Counted from the stretch's first letter, positions 41,343 through 50,283 are shown. The stretch: DNA of 64,000 nucleotides from HGM13233 sp964478515 (GCA_964478515.1 CAYZIL010000004.1:1-64000), one strand, 5' to 3'. Numbers and translations: made by a program. Notes: generated by a model not told the origin, from the letters alone.

Positions 41343-43087
41343 ATGTCAAATGAAAACGACCAATTCAATTTCAACTCCTTTTCTCAGCAGCAGAGCGACG
41401 CAGACGCCCAAAGCATAGAGGAACTGCTGAAGAAATACGGTGCTGCGTCTGCCGCGCCGGCAACTCCGGCAGCGCCGGCCGCGCCCGTTACGCCCGCCGC
41501 CGCCCCACTGCCGCCGCAAGCACAGGTTGACGCCGCTGCTTTTGAAAAATTTAAACAGCAGGCGGCACTCTACCAGCAGGCCCAGCAACAGTCGGCGCAA
41601 AGCGCGCCCGCACAACCTGCCGCCGCGCAGAATATCAGTTTTGAGTCGCTGTCGCAGAGCGCCGCGCAGCCTGCCGCCCAAGCGGCGCAGAGCGCCGCGT
41701 TCAGCTCGTTCGGCCAGAGCGCCGCGCAGCCTGCCGCCCAAGCGGCGCAGAGCGCCGCGTTCGGCTCGTTCGGCCAGAGCGCCGCGCAGCCCACCGCCCA
41801 ACCGGCGCAGAGCACCGCGTTCGGCTCGTTCGGCCAGAGCGCCGCGCANNNNNNNNNNNNNNNNNNNNNNNNNNNNNNNNNNNNNNNNNNNNNNNNNNNN
41901 NNNNNNNNNNNNNNNNNNNNNNNNNNNNNNNNNNNNNNNNNNNNNNNNCCGCCCAACCGGCGCAGAGCACCGCGTTCGGCTCGTTCGGCCAGAGCGCCGC
42001 GCAACCTGCCGCCCAAGCGGCGCCGAGCACCGCGTTCGACTCGTTCGGTCAGAGCGCCGCGCAACCTGCCGCCCAACCGGCGCCGAGCGCCGCGTTCGAC
42101 GCGTTCGGTCAGAGCGCCGCGCAGCCTGCCGCTCAAGCGGCGCCGAGCGCTGCAAAGTCCGCTGTTCAGCCCGCTGCCGCCGCTGCAAAAACCGCAGCGC
42201 AACCGAGTGGCGCCATGGATTTCAATTTTTCCGCCGACAAAAAAGAACCCGCTGCGAGTGAAAACCACCGCAGTGCCGACGCCCGCAGCTCCTCAGCCCG
42301 CAGCTCTTCCGCTCGCGGCTCCGACACCCGCAGTGCCAGCCGCGGTGTTGCCGCCGAGCCCGAGGGCCGCTACAAACCGCTGAGCACATGGGCCTATTTC
42401 GGCTACCTGGTGCTGTTTGCGGTGCCGCTCGTCGGCCTAATCTTCGCAATAATCTTTGCCTGCTCTGACAAAAACCGCAACCGGCGCAATTTTGCCCGCG
42501 GCTTTTTGGTAGCGTTTTTGCTGTGCGCCGTTTTGTGCGCAACTTCCGCGCTGCTTTTTAAAAACAAAGTCACCGACTTGCTGGGCGGCACTTTGCTCGG
42601 CGGCTCGCCGCAGAGTGAATACGACCAGCTTGCCGACGCGCTTGTCGGCTTCTCCCCGACGCAGCTCGCCGCTATTCTCGACGGCAACCTGAGTGATTTT
42701 GACAGCGAACAGCTCTCGCAAATACAGGACGCGCTCGCCGAAATCGACCCTGCACTGCTGCAATCCCTACTCGGCAGCGCCTCCAGCCTGCTCGAGACCA
42801 TTACCGACACCGGCACGCAAAACATTACCGCGCTGCCCGCGCCCTACCCGCAGACGCTCACCGGCCACACCATGACCTCGACAAGCGGCGCCGACGGCTC
42901 GATAACTTATCTTGTGTACGACGTTACCCCCGAAGATTACAGCGCGTTTATCACCGCTTTTTCGGCCACCTACGCGCCGCTGCAAAACACCGGCACTGCC
43001 GCCACTTTCTTCGACTCCGCGGCCTCGCGCACCTACCTTGTGTCCTACCTGTCCGGCGACGGATATATGACTATTTACGAAAGCTGA
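41343..43087 (+). CDS. Gln/Ala/Ser-rich tandem-repeat protein with C-terminal two-helix membrane module (contains assembly gap)
   Basis: Starts at ATG 41343 (MSNENDQFNFNS). After a Pro/Ala-rich region come 20-residue repeats of the type QPAAQAAQSAAFGSFGQSAA, encoded by 60-base units, broken by the N run 41849-41948. The frame before and after the gap differs, so the real gap is not 100 bases. After the repeats comes a Ser/Arg-rich linker, then two membrane helices around NRNRRNFARG (as in the protein at 2132-2926) and a soluble C-terminal domain of about 175 residues. Probably membrane-bound; function unknown. Confidence 0.75.
41642..42150 (+). repeat. 60-bp coding tandem repeat array
   Basis: Near-identical 60-base units encode QPAAQAAQSAAFGSFGQSAA with variants (QSAAF, PSTAF, FDSF, FDAF). 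Several units flank the N run on both sides. Copy number is unresolved. Confidence 0.9.
41849..41948. other. Assembly gap (100 N)
   Basis: Placeholder gap inside the 60-bp tandem repeat array. The flanking reading frames do not match across 100 bases. Confidence 0.98.
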
Positions 43088-43109
43088 ACCCTGCGACTGT
43101 TTTAACCCG

Positions 43110-43145
43110 CAGCGGCGAGAGGTGTTGCCTCTCGCCGCTGTTTTT
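43110..43145 (+). terminator. Terminator of repeat-protein gene
   Basis: CAGCGGCGAGAGG/CCTCTCGCCGCTG stem with T5. Confidence 0.88.
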
Positions 43146-43200
43146 GTAAATAAAGCGAGCCGCGCCGAAAAGGCGCGGCGTGTCAGTGCCAGCCGGCCCG

Positions 43201-43300
43201 TGTTAAGTAAAGGCGACCAAACCGGGCGCACCAATTTGTTCTTTTAACTTCCCGACGGCGCATTAGCCGTTTAGCGGCAAAAGCAGACGCAGCTCTTTTT
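43201..43300 (-). repeat. Possible dispersed intergenic repeat, copy D
   Basis: On the minus strand the block with TTTTGCCGCTAAACGGCTAA and CGCCGTCGGGAAGTTAA aligns with the CTTGCCGTTAAGGGGTTAA...GGGCGTCGGGGAGCTAA part of copy A, at roughly two thirds identity without gaps by eye. Weaker than copies A-C. Confidence 0.35.
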
Positions 43301-43327
43301 TGTTGCCGGTGCGCGCGACGCCAAAGC

Positions 43328-43369
43328 AGAAAACAACAGCCGCGCGGACTAATTGTCCGCGCGGCTGTT
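43328..43369 (-). terminator. Terminator of the epimerase-isomerase operon
   Basis: 15-bp stem AACAGCCGCGCGGAC/GTCCGCGCGGCTGTT with a T-containing tail on the minus strand. Confidence 0.8.
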
Positions 43370-43384
43370 CGCTGTCTTGTTTTT

Positions 43385-44197
43385 TTACTTGTCGGCAAAG
43401 ACGCTCATAAAGTCGTCCATGCTGGCCTCCGGCTCGCTGAGATATTTGAACTTCGCGGGGTCGGCGAGATACTCGCTGTAGACCGGCACGTCTTTGACAA
43501 TGCCTATTTTGGCATTGTCGCGCGGCGCGGTGATTCGCGGCTGACCGGCAAAATCGTAGGCGGGGTTTTTCTCAACGCTGTAGCCCGCGCCGTCTTTCAT
43601 AATCCAGCAGCACATGCCGGTGGAATGCTTGACGGAGTCATAATAGTTGTGGCTGTCGCAGGCAACCAGGTTGATGAAAATCATCGGCTCGTCGCCGATA
43701 TTTACGGTGCAGTGGCCGTATTCGGGCGGCACAACAATGGCCTCGCCGGCGTTGACCTCGCAGAGGATGGCGTCTTCGACCTTCATTTTGCCCTCGGCGT
43801 GGTCGTCGGCAACCTTCTGCATGACGAAAAGCGCTTTGCCGCTTACTACCTGGTAATATTCCGGGTAGCTGACGCTGTGGCCGGGAATAGTGCAGTGGAA
43901 ATGGCCGGCGGTCTTTTTGTACTCGCGGCCGGCGCAGCCGGGCATAATGACGGTGCTGTCGTAGCGCAGCGCCAGTTTTTCGAACTCGCCGCGCTCACTG
44001 TCGCGGCCTATCGACTTGTAAAAATCGTAATAAATATCATCCTCGGTCTTGTAGGACTCGTCGGCCAGCAGGCCAAACATCTTGACCGACGGCTTGCGGC
44101 TGTAGTCGAGGAACGAAACGCCGTTCTCGCCGGGTTTGAGCGTATTGTCGGAGCAGTCGAACTTAACGGGAAAGCCGAACATTTTCAGGTCTGTCAT
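43385..44197 (-). CDS. Cupin-type glucose-6-phosphate isomerase
   Basis: 270 residues. The cupin metal site is TAGHFHCTIPGHSVSYPEYYQ (His-x-His, Glu) with the fourth ligand in EYGHCTVN, matching archaeal-type phosphoglucose isomerase (cPGI), which is also found in some Clostridia. It interconverts fructose-6-phosphate and glucose-6-phosphate. Longer than the about 190-residue archaeal enzyme by extensions at both ends. It follows the allulose-6-phosphate epimerase gene after 12 bases, whose product is fructose-6-phosphate. Confidence 0.88.
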   Translation of the reverse strand: MTDLKMFGFPVKFDCSDNTLKPGENGVSFLDYSRKPSVKMFGLLADESYKTEDDIYYDFYKSIGRDSERGEFEKLALRYDSTVIMPGCAGREYKKTAGHFHCTIPGHSVSYPEYYQVVSGKALFVMQKVADDHAEGKMKVEDAILCEVNAGEAIVVPPEYGHCTVNIGDEPMIFINLVACDSHNYYDSVKHSTGMCCWIMKDGAGYSVEKNPAYDFAGQPRITAPRDNAKIGIVKDVPVYSEYLADPAKFKYLSEPEASMDDFMSVFADK

Positions 44198-44209
44198 TGT
44201 CAGTACCTC

Positions 44210-44869
44210 TTACTTAAGATTTTGAAATTTTTCTACGGTCGCCTTGTATTCCGAGGGCTGGTGTTTGAAAAGGCCGGAAGAGCCGAGAACCAGCACGTTG
44301 GCGCCGGCTTTAACGAGCATTTCGGCAGTCTCGTCCTTGACCTGGCCGTCGACCATAATGTCAATGTTCTTGCCGGCGGCGTCGAACATCTGGCGCAGCT
44401 CGGTAATTTTGCCGACGGTCGAGGGAATAAGCGTCTGGCCGGCAAAGCCCGGGTCAACGGTCATTACGCACACGAGGTCAATAAAGTCGAGCATGTATTT
44501 GAAGTTGCTGATGTCGGTCGCCGGGTTGACGGCGAGTCCCGCCTTGACGCCCAGCTCGCGAATCTGCTTGAGCGCGCGAATGGGGTGCACGAGCGTCTCG
44601 ATGTGCATGGTGATGTAGGCGGCGCCGGCCTTGGCAAAGTAATCAATGTAGTCGGTCGGGTTGGTAACCATCATGTGGACGTCCATCGGTGTCTTGGAAA
44701 TTTTGGCGATGTCCTGCATGGTGTAGGTGGACAGTGCGAAGTTGGGCACGAAATGGCCGTCCATAATGTCGATGTGGTACAAGTCGACTCCGGCGGCGTC
44801 GAGTGCCTGAATCTGGTTTTTGAAGTCCAGCATGTCAACGCACATAATTGAGGGTGAAATCTTGTTCAT
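44210..44869 (-). CDS. Ribulose-phosphate 3-epimerase family, D-allulose-6-phosphate 3-epimerase-like
   Basis: 219 residues, TIM barrel. SPSIMCVDMLDFKNQI, HIDIMDGHFVPN, DVHMMV, VMTVDPGFAGQ, VDGQV and GSSGLF are seen. The MC(V/M)D start and VMTVDPGFAGQ resemble E. coli AlsE more than Rpe as I recall them, so the substrate is probably allulose-6-phosphate giving fructose-6-phosphate; ordinary Rpe cannot be ruled out. It leads an operon with the cupin isomerase. Confidence 0.85.
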   Translation of the reverse strand: MNKISPSIMCVDMLDFKNQIQALDAAGVDLYHIDIMDGHFVPNFALSTYTMQDIAKISKTPMDVHMMVTNPTDYIDYFAKAGAAYITMHIETLVHPIRALKQIRELGVKAGLAVNPATDISNFKYMLDFIDLVCVMTVDPGFAGQTLIPSTVGKITELRQMFDAAGKNIDIMVDGQVKDETAEMLVKAGANVLVLGSSGLFKHQPSEYKATVEKFQNLK

Positions 44870-44909
44870 TTTGCTCTCCTTATATGAAAATTGTTTTTAC
44901 TCCACTGTT

Positions 44910-44938
44910 ATTATAGAATCACCGGGCGAGAAATTCAA
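44910..44938 (-). promoter_or_regulatory. Promoter of epimerase-isomerase operon
   Basis: Minus strand TTGAAT (rc 44933-44938), 17 bases, TATAAT (rc 44910-44915). Confidence 0.75.
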
Positions 44939-45005
44939 TAGAAATAGAGAATCGCCAGAAACAAACTGCTGATTCAACAAAATTTTACCGGCTTTGGGCG
45001 CCGAT

Positions 45006-45035
45006 TTGACGTATATGCAAAAATTGTATTATACT
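45006..45035 (+). promoter_or_regulatory. Promoter of chagasin-like lipoprotein gene
   Basis: TTGACG (45006-45011), 18-base spacer, TATACT (45030-45035), RBS AAAGGAG at 45051-45057. Confidence 0.7.
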
Positions 45036-45064
45036 GTTTGCGGCTTTGTGAAAGGAGCACACCA

Positions 45065-45529
45065 ATGAGAAAACAGTTTCGCTTGTTAGGCACATTGTTT
45101 TTGCTGCTGGCACTGGGCGCGGCAATGGCCGGCTGCTCTGGAAACGGGACACCGCCGGACGCCGACGAGCCGACCGACGACCAGCCGCAACCGGTCGCCA
45201 TAACGCTTCCCAGCAACCCCACCACCGGCTACGACTGGCAGTGCGAGCTTGCCGACGACAGCAGTGGCGAGGTTAATGTGGAATTTGAATTTTCTCCCGC
45301 TGACAGCGAGCTTGTCGGCGCGCCGGGCGTGGACAATATCTACCTTACCGGCGTCAGCGCCGGCACTGTCAACCTTACTTTCTGGTACACCCGCGCCTGG
45401 CTCGACGACCCTGTCGCCGCGGCCGAGGGACGCGCCGACTACATTATAGTCGTCGGCGACGACCTGAGCGTGAGCATAGTCAGCGCGGAGCTTTCGCTGC
45501 CCGAGGTCTTTGCCGACTGGCAGCTGTAG
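45065..45529 (+). CDS. Chagasin/I42-type protease inhibitor lipoprotein
   Basis: 154 residues from ATG 45065. Lipoprotein signal with MAGC lipobox. The mature domain has the inhibitor loop NPTTGYDW and later GVSAGTVNLTFWYTRAW, which correspond to the NPTTG and RPW-type loops of chagasin-family cysteine protease inhibitors; the last loop has RAW, not RPW. It probably protects the cell surface from clan CA cysteine proteases. Next to an ABC exporter. Confidence 0.82.
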   Translation: MRKQFRLLGTLFLLLALGAAMAGCSGNGTPPDADEPTDDQPQPVAITLPSNPTTGYDWQCELADDSSGEVNVEFEFSPADSELVGAPGVDNIYLTGVSAGTVNLTFWYTRAWLDDPVAAAEGRADYIIVVGDDLSVSIVSAELSLPEVFADWQL

Positions 45530-45579
45530 ACGGGTTCGTTTTTTTCGAAAACATCCCAAATATATATTGAGGAATAATT

Positions 45580-46296
45580 ATGTTAAGAATTGAACACCTG
45601 AGCAAGACATACAAAAACATGAAAAAGGCCGTAGACGACGTCTCGCTGCACGTCATGCCCGGCGACATATTCGGCTTTATCGGCCCGAACGGCGCCGGCA
45701 AAACGACGACGATAAAATGCGTCACCGGCATACTCCGCTTTGAGTCGGGCGACATCTACATTGACGGCCACTCGGTCAAGGACGAGCCCGTTGCCTGCAA
45801 GCAGGTCACCGCTTATATCCCCGACAACCCCGACTTGTACACCAACCTTACCGGCATTGGCTATTTGAATTTTGTCTCCGACATTTACGGCGTGGCCGCC
45901 GACGAGCGCACCGCGCTCATTAAGCGCTACGGGGAAATGCTCGACATCTACAAGGACCTGGGCGACGTCATTTCCGGCTACTCGCACGGTATGCGCCAAA
46001 AGCTGGCGATAGTTTCGGCGCTTATTCACTCACCGCGGCTGCTGATACTGGACGAGCCCTTCGTCGGTCTCGACCCGGTGGCCTCGCACAATCTCAAAGA
46101 GGCGCTCAAGGAGCTTTGCGCCGGCGGCAGCGCGGTTTTCTTCTCCACCCACGTTCTGGAAGTGGCGCAAAATCTCTGCAGCAAGGTAGCCATAATCAAA
46201 AACGGCCGCATTCTTGAGCAGGGCGCTACCGACTCTATCGTCAAGAACAGTTCGCTTGAAGAAATCTTCCTGGAGCTTGTCGAAGATGAAAAGTAA
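45580..46296 (+). CDS. ABC transporter ATP-binding protein
   Basis: 238 residues. Walker A GPNGAGKTT, Q-loop region, signature YSHGMRQK (a variant of LSGGQ as found in ABC-2 type exporters), Walker B LLILDEPF and H-switch FFSTHV. Pairs with the large permease whose start overlaps its end by 11 bases. Exporter of unknown substrate. Confidence 0.94.
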   Translation: MLRIEHLSKTYKNMKKAVDDVSLHVMPGDIFGFIGPNGAGKTTTIKCVTGILRFESGDIYIDGHSVKDEPVACKQVTAYIPDNPDLYTNLTGIGYLNFVSDIYGVAADERTALIKRYGEMLDIYKDLGDVISGYSHGMRQKLAIVSALIHSPRLLILDEPFVGLDPVASHNLKEALKELCAGGSAVFFSTHVLEVAQNLCSKVAIIKNGRILEQGATDSIVKNSSLEEIFLELVEDEK

Positions 46297-47917
46297 ATAT
46301 TTGACGCTGCTGCGGGCGCTGTTCGGCCAGCAGTACGGCGTATATAAATTCACCAAACAGAACCGCGACCCCAAGTCCCGCCGCAAGGCGCTCGGCCGCG
46401 CCGTTTTGTACGCGTTTGTTGTCGTCTATATGGAAGCGATAATGTTCTTTTATATTTACAATATCGCCGCCATGCTCGTCGCGGCCGGCAACACCGCCGC
46501 GCTGATTCCGCTGAGCCTGTCGCTGAGCTTTTTTGCCACCGCCTTTTTGACGCTGTTCCGCACGCCGGGCGCAATTTTCAGCTGCCGCGACTTTGACCTA
46601 CTTATGGCAATGCCGGTAACGCCGCGCACCGTCGTGCTCAGTAAACTCAGCTTTGTCTATATTGAGATGCTGCTTTACAGTTTGCTGATGTCGGTGCCCT
46701 GTATAGTCTGTTACGGCGTTTTCGCGGCGCCGTCTGTCTGGCTGTACGTGCGCGCGGCGCTGCTGCTGCTTTTAGCGCCGTCGTTGGGCGTGGCGGTCGG
46801 CGCGCTGCTCAGCTTTATTATTACGCGCATATCTGTCGGCGCGCGCTTTAAAAACCTATTGCTGATAGCCGGCAACTTGGTGCTCGTGCTGGCAATAATG
46901 TATTTCAGCATGTCGCTTTCAAGCTTGTTCGGCGACGAACAGGCAATGACCGCCGCCGCGCAAAAGCTCGTAAAAATTGCCTATATTCACCCGCTTTCCA
47001 CGCTGTTTGAGTCGGCTGTGCTTTCAAGCAGCGCGCTGGCGGCGCTCGCTTATATCGCCGCCAGCGTGGGCGCGCTGCTGCTCGTCTCGCTGCTTATCGG
47101 CCGCGCCTTCCTGCTGATAAACTCACGCATGAACGAGCACCGCCGCACCGAGACCTACCGCGGCGGCAGTCTGCGCCGCACAAGTCCGCTGCGGGCGCTC
47201 TATCGCAAGGAAATGAGCTACTATTTCTCTCAGTACATGTATGTGCTGAACACCGCGCTGGGCACTGTCTTCCTGCTTATCGGCGGCGCGTTAGCCGCCA
47301 TAAAAGGCCCGGCTTTTATTGAGAGCCTGAGCGACTTCGGCGGCGACGCCGGCGCGCTGCTGCCGTACATTTTCAGCATATTTGCCGCTGCCATTCTCTT
47401 TACCGTCGGTCTTACTTGCACGACGGCTTGCAGTATTTCGCTTGAGGGCCGCAGCTTTTGGATATTGCAAACGCTGCCGGTGCCGCCGCGGGTAATTTTT
47501 TCGGCCAAGCTGCTGACCAATTTGACGCTGACCGTGCCGGCCGTGCTGTTGGCCGTTCCCGTCGCCTGCGTGCGCGTCGGCTTCGGCGCCGCGCAGACGC
47601 TGGCTCTGCTGCTGCTGGGACTTTCCTGCGCGGTGTTTTCGGCGCTGCTGGGACTGAGCGTGAATCTGAAGCACGCCAAATTTGACTGGGTGACGCCGGT
47701 CTCGGTCATAAAACAATCTTTTCCCGTCTTCATCACCGTGCTCAATTGCATGATACCGGCAATAGCGCTAGCCATACTCGGCGGCTTGTTGGGCACCTAC
47801 GCGCTGTGGGCGGTACTGGGACTGTCGGCGGTCTACCTTGCCGTTTCCGTCGCGCTGTGGTCGTGGCTTTCGCGCGGCGGCGCGAAAGCTTTCGCAGGGC
47901 TCGGCGAGGCTGCTTGA
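46286..47917 (+). CDS. ABC exporter permease (large, about 12 helices)
   Basis: 543 residues from ATG 46286, which lies inside the end of the ATPase gene (11-base overlap), implying translational coupling. A basic N terminus is followed by about twelve membrane helices. Pattern fits the YtgP/ABC-2-like permeases of Firmicutes (FxxRDFDLLMAMPVTPRTVVLSKL, with the coupling helix ALYRKEMSYYFSQ). Substrate unknown. Confidence 0.88.
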   Translation: MKSKYLTLLRALFGQQYGVYKFTKQNRDPKSRRKALGRAVLYAFVVVYMEAIMFFYIYNIAAMLVAAGNTAALIPLSLSLSFFATAFLTLFRTPGAIFSCRDFDLLMAMPVTPRTVVLSKLSFVYIEMLLYSLLMSVPCIVCYGVFAAPSVWLYVRAALLLLLAPSLGVAVGALLSFIITRISVGARFKNLLLIAGNLVLVLAIMYFSMSLSSLFGDEQAMTAAAQKLVKIAYIHPLSTLFESAVLSSSALAALAYIAASVGALLLVSLLIGRAFLLINSRMNEHRRTETYRGGSLRRTSPLRALYRKEMSYYFSQYMYVLNTALGTVFLLIGGALAAIKGPAFIESLSDFGGDAGALLPYIFSIFAAAILFTVGLTCTTACSISLEGRSFWILQTLPVPPRVIFSAKLLTNLTLTVPAVLLAVPVACVRVGFGAAQTLALLLLGLSCAVFSALLGLSVNLKHAKFDWVTPVSVIKQSFPVFITVLNCMIPAIALAILGGLLGTYALWAVLGLSAVYLAVSVALWSWLSRGGAKAFAGLGEAA

Positions 47918-47965
47918 AAACAGCGCTGCTTTTAGGTGGACCGCGGTTTGGGCGCGCTTTGGTCT

Positions 47966-48220
47966 GTGAGAAAACGCTATAAAGTTGACTACTGCGGCCG
48001 CAAATCTTTTTACGCGCGGGCGCGGGACAGTTACTTGCCCGGCAAAAAGGTGACTTTGCGCTACGAGCTTATTGCCACCGACACCGACTGCACTTTTTTG
48101 CTCGACGCACAGCCGCTGCAGGTACGTTACGACGGCGCGTATATTATTAGCTTCGTCATGCCCGCCCACGACGTGACGCTTTGCTGTCGCGAGGAAAACT
48201 CAATGAAATATAACGGCTGA
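47966..48220 (+). CDS. Small conserved-looking protein, unknown function
   Basis: 84 residues if started at GTG 47966 (VRKRYKVDYCG); an earlier GTG at 47936 is possible, and both ribosome sites are weak. It has a compact beta-rich pattern with YLPGKKVTLRYELIATDTDCTFLLD and a cysteine near each end. Similar short proteins occur in Clostridia, as far as I recall, without known role. It is the last gene of the ABC transcript. Confidence 0.6.
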   Translation: MRKRYKVDYCGRKSFYARARDSYLPGKKVTLRYELIATDTDCTFLLDAQPLQVRYDGAYIISFVMPAHDVTLCCREENSMKYNG

Positions 48221-48267
48221 AAACAATTTCGTCGCGCCGCGCGCTGGCGCGGCACAGTAAAACGATA

Positions 48268-48310
48268 ACGCCCGCACCGGAATGTCTCCCGGCGCGGGCG
48301 TCGCTTTTTT
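48268..48310 (+). terminator. Terminator of the plus-strand ABC operon
   Basis: ACGCCCGCACCGG/CCGGCGCGGGCGT stem followed by CGCTTTTTT. Confidence 0.8.
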
Positions 48311-48319
48311 GCGCGCAGT

Positions 48320-48354
48320 AAAAAACGGGGGATATGCGCGCGGCATATCCCCCG
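48320..48354 (-). terminator. Terminator of the minus-strand ABC operon
   Basis: Minus-strand CGGGGGATATGC/GCATATCCCCCG hairpin followed by six T. Confidence 0.85.
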
Positions 48355-48410
48355 AAAGTATTTATTGTTTTCGCCGGCGCCGCTTTAACGTCTTTTTGCG
48401 GCTTTCGCGT

Positions 48411-49148
48411 TCACATCCGGTCGGAGCGCATTTTGCCGCGGAATACCGCTATTGCCGCCGCCATAATAACCAGCGCGTAGGCAAAGACCCAGGCTAAATT
48501 GGGCAGGATGTCGCCGTAGCTGCCCTGCAGCGCCGCCTTTGCGGCGTCTACAGCGTGCACAAAGGGCAGCGCGTAGGCTATTTTTTCGAACCAGCCGCCC
48601 ACCAATTTCAGGTCAAACCAGGTCCCCGACAGCCAGGCTGAAACGTTGGTCAAAAGCGCGCCGCATATGCCGCCGACCTGCTTGTCTGTCAGCAGCGAGC
48701 CGCACAACAGCCCTATGGCAATGTACAAGAGCGCCGCGGGCAGCAGCACGGCAAGCGTCAGCAGCACGTTGAGCGACGGCGCCAGCCCGAGACAGAACGC
48801 GGCAATAAAGCAGACCGCGCTTTGCGCCAGCGACAGCGGCAGCGTCGGCAGGGTGTAGCCGACTATGTAGTCGCGCGAGGTCATCGGCGAGGCGAACAGC
48901 CGCATTAAAAACGAGCTGGAACGGTCGCGAGAAATCAGCGTCGCCGAAAACAGCGCCATAAATGACATGCCGAAAACCGCGAGACCCGGAGTAATATTTT
49001 CTACCTCAAACATGCTAACCGGTATGTTCGCTTGTATTGCGCTCAACAGCAGCAGCAGCACCAGCGGAAAGCCTATACCGAACGCCATGTTCAGCGGGTC
49101 GCGCAGCATCTCTTTCAGGTTGCGACCGGCGAAATTCAGTGTTTTCAT
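48411..49148 (-). CDS. ABC-2 type permease
   Basis: 245 residues, six membrane helices, with the ABC-2 elements NLKEMLRDPLNMAFGIGFPL, SRDRSSSFLMRLFASPMTSRDYIVGY and a late SGTWFDL loop. Antibiotic/lipid exporter type. Its start overlaps the stop of the ATPase gene (ATGA). Confidence 0.92.
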   Translation of the reverse strand: MKTLNFAGRNLKEMLRDPLNMAFGIGFPLVLLLLLSAIQANIPVSMFEVENITPGLAVFGMSFMALFSATLISRDRSSSFLMRLFASPMTSRDYIVGYTLPTLPLSLAQSAVCFIAAFCLGLAPSLNVLLTLAVLLPAALLYIAIGLLCGSLLTDKQVGGICGALLTNVSAWLSGTWFDLKLVGGWFEKIAYALPFVHAVDAAKAALQGSYGDILPNLAWVFAYALVIMAAAIAVFRGKMRSDRM

Positions 49149-49876
49149 TGCGCACTCACCTCCTGCGCCAACGTGACAAATGCGTCCTCAAGCGTGGCGG
49201 CGCCGGCGCGCGCTTTAAGTTCGGCAGCGGTGCCCACGCAGCGCAGCTGCCCGTCTGACATTATTCCAATGCGGTCGCTGAGCGCCTCGGCCTCCTCCAT
49301 ATAGTGCGTCGTAAGTATCACCGTGACCTTGCCCTTAAGCGCCTTGATGGCGTTCCACAGTTCGCGCCGCGCCAGCACGTCGAGACCCAGCGTCGGCTCG
49401 TCGAGAAACAGTATCTGCGGCTCGGAAATAAGCGCCATCGCGATTGACAGCCGCCGCTGCTTGCCGCCCGAAAGCGTTTTGGCGCGGCTTTTGGCGACGT
49501 CGGCAAGCGAGAACGCGGCGAGTATCTCCTCGCTCTTGCGCTGCGCGTAACCGCTCTCGGCGTGGTAGACGCGCGCCATGAACTCCAAGTTTTCGCGCAC
49601 GCTCAAGTTGGGCGCAATTGCCGTTTCCTGCGGGCTAAGGTTCGTCTTGGCCTTTACTTTTTGGCGGTCGGTAATTATGCTGTCGCCCAGCAGCCAGGCG
49701 TCGCCCGACGTCGGCGGCAGCAGGCAGCTTAGCATTCTTATAGTCGTCGTTTTGCCGGCGCCGTTGACGCCCAACAGCGCAAACAGCTCGCCTTCGGCGA
49801 CCTCAAGGTCCAGCGCGCGCACCGCGTGCAGCGCGCCGTAGTCCTTACAAAGTCCTTTTGTTAAAATTGCGGGCAT
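49145..49876 (-). CDS. ABC transporter ATP-binding protein (DrrA-like)
   Basis: 243 residues. Walker A GVNGAGKTT, signature LSGGKQRRLS, Walker B ILFLDEPT, and LTTHYMEEAEALSDRI with the following regulatory tail resemble DrrA/CcmA-type drug exporters. Together with 48411-49148 it forms a two-gene exporter; the AbrB-like gene 3 bases upstream is the likely regulator. Confidence 0.94.
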   Translation of the reverse strand: MPAILTKGLCKDYGALHAVRALDLEVAEGELFALLGVNGAGKTTTIRMLSCLLPPTSGDAWLLGDSIITDRQKVKAKTNLSPQETAIAPNLSVRENLEFMARVYHAESGYAQRKSEEILAAFSLADVAKSRAKTLSGGKQRRLSIAMALISEPQILFLDEPTLGLDVLARRELWNAIKALKGKVTVILTTHYMEEAEALSDRIGIMSDGQLRCVGTAAELKARAGAATLEDAFVTLAQEVSAQ

Positions 49877-49879
49877 CCT

Positions 49880-50095
49880 TTATTTCTCCTTATCGTTGGC
49901 AATTATGTTGCTGAAAAACTCGTTAAGCCGCTCGCTGGTTATCAGCGCCAGACCGCTCTTTTCGTCGCCGACGAGCATAAGCGTGTCGCCCGGCTCAATG
50001 CCGAACAGGTCGCGGGCTTCTTTGGTTATTACAATTTGCCCCTTGCTGCCGACTTTGACTGTGCCGAAAATGTGTTTTTTACCGTGTGTTTTCAA
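49880..50095 (-). CDS. AbrB/SpoVT-type transcriptional regulator
   Basis: 71 residues. Swapped-hairpin AbrB domain: GTVKVGSKGQIVITKEARDLFGIEPGDTLMLVGDE. The start is TTG 50095, supported by GGGAGG nine bases upstream. It is followed directly by the DrrA-like ATPase and permease, so it probably controls its own exporter operon. Confidence 0.92.
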   Translation of the reverse strand: MKTHGKKHIFGTVKVGSKGQIVITKEARDLFGIEPGDTLMLVGDEKSGLALITSERLNEFFSNIIANDKEK

Positions 50096-50141
50096 CTTTT
50101 ACGCCTCCCACATTCGGTATGATTATTCCTACTAAGTATGA

Positions 50142-50170
50142 ATTGTATTACTTGTATGATATTTTGTCAA
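50142..50170 (-). promoter_or_regulatory. Promoter of abrB-ABC operon
   Basis: Minus strand TTGACA (rc 50165-50170), 17 bases, TACAAT (rc 50142-50147). Confidence 0.82.
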
Positions 50171-50180
50171 GAGTGCCGGC

Positions 50181-50232
50181 AAAAAACGGCTGCGCCCCCG
50201 CTGTCGTCGGCACAACAACGGGGGCGCAGCCG
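50181..50232 (-). terminator. Terminator of the noc-like gene
   Basis: 14-bp stem CGGCTGCGCCCCCG/CGGGGGCGCAGCCG followed on the minus strand by six T. Confidence 0.85.
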
Positions 50233-50283
50233 CCTTGGGTGTATTGGAAGGACTGTCAATCGTTTTTATTCCCGCCGCGGGGG

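Noticed and set aside
41642..42150. CRISPR array, because of regular 60-bp repeats
   Set aside because: The units are contiguous with no spacers, stay in one reading frame and encode QPAAQAAQ-type repeats within a longer protein; no cas genes are near.
41100..42383. 427-residue frame starting inside the LEA-like gene
   Set aside because: It passes a terminator and joins different frames across the N run; the real start is ATG 41343 with its own promoter.
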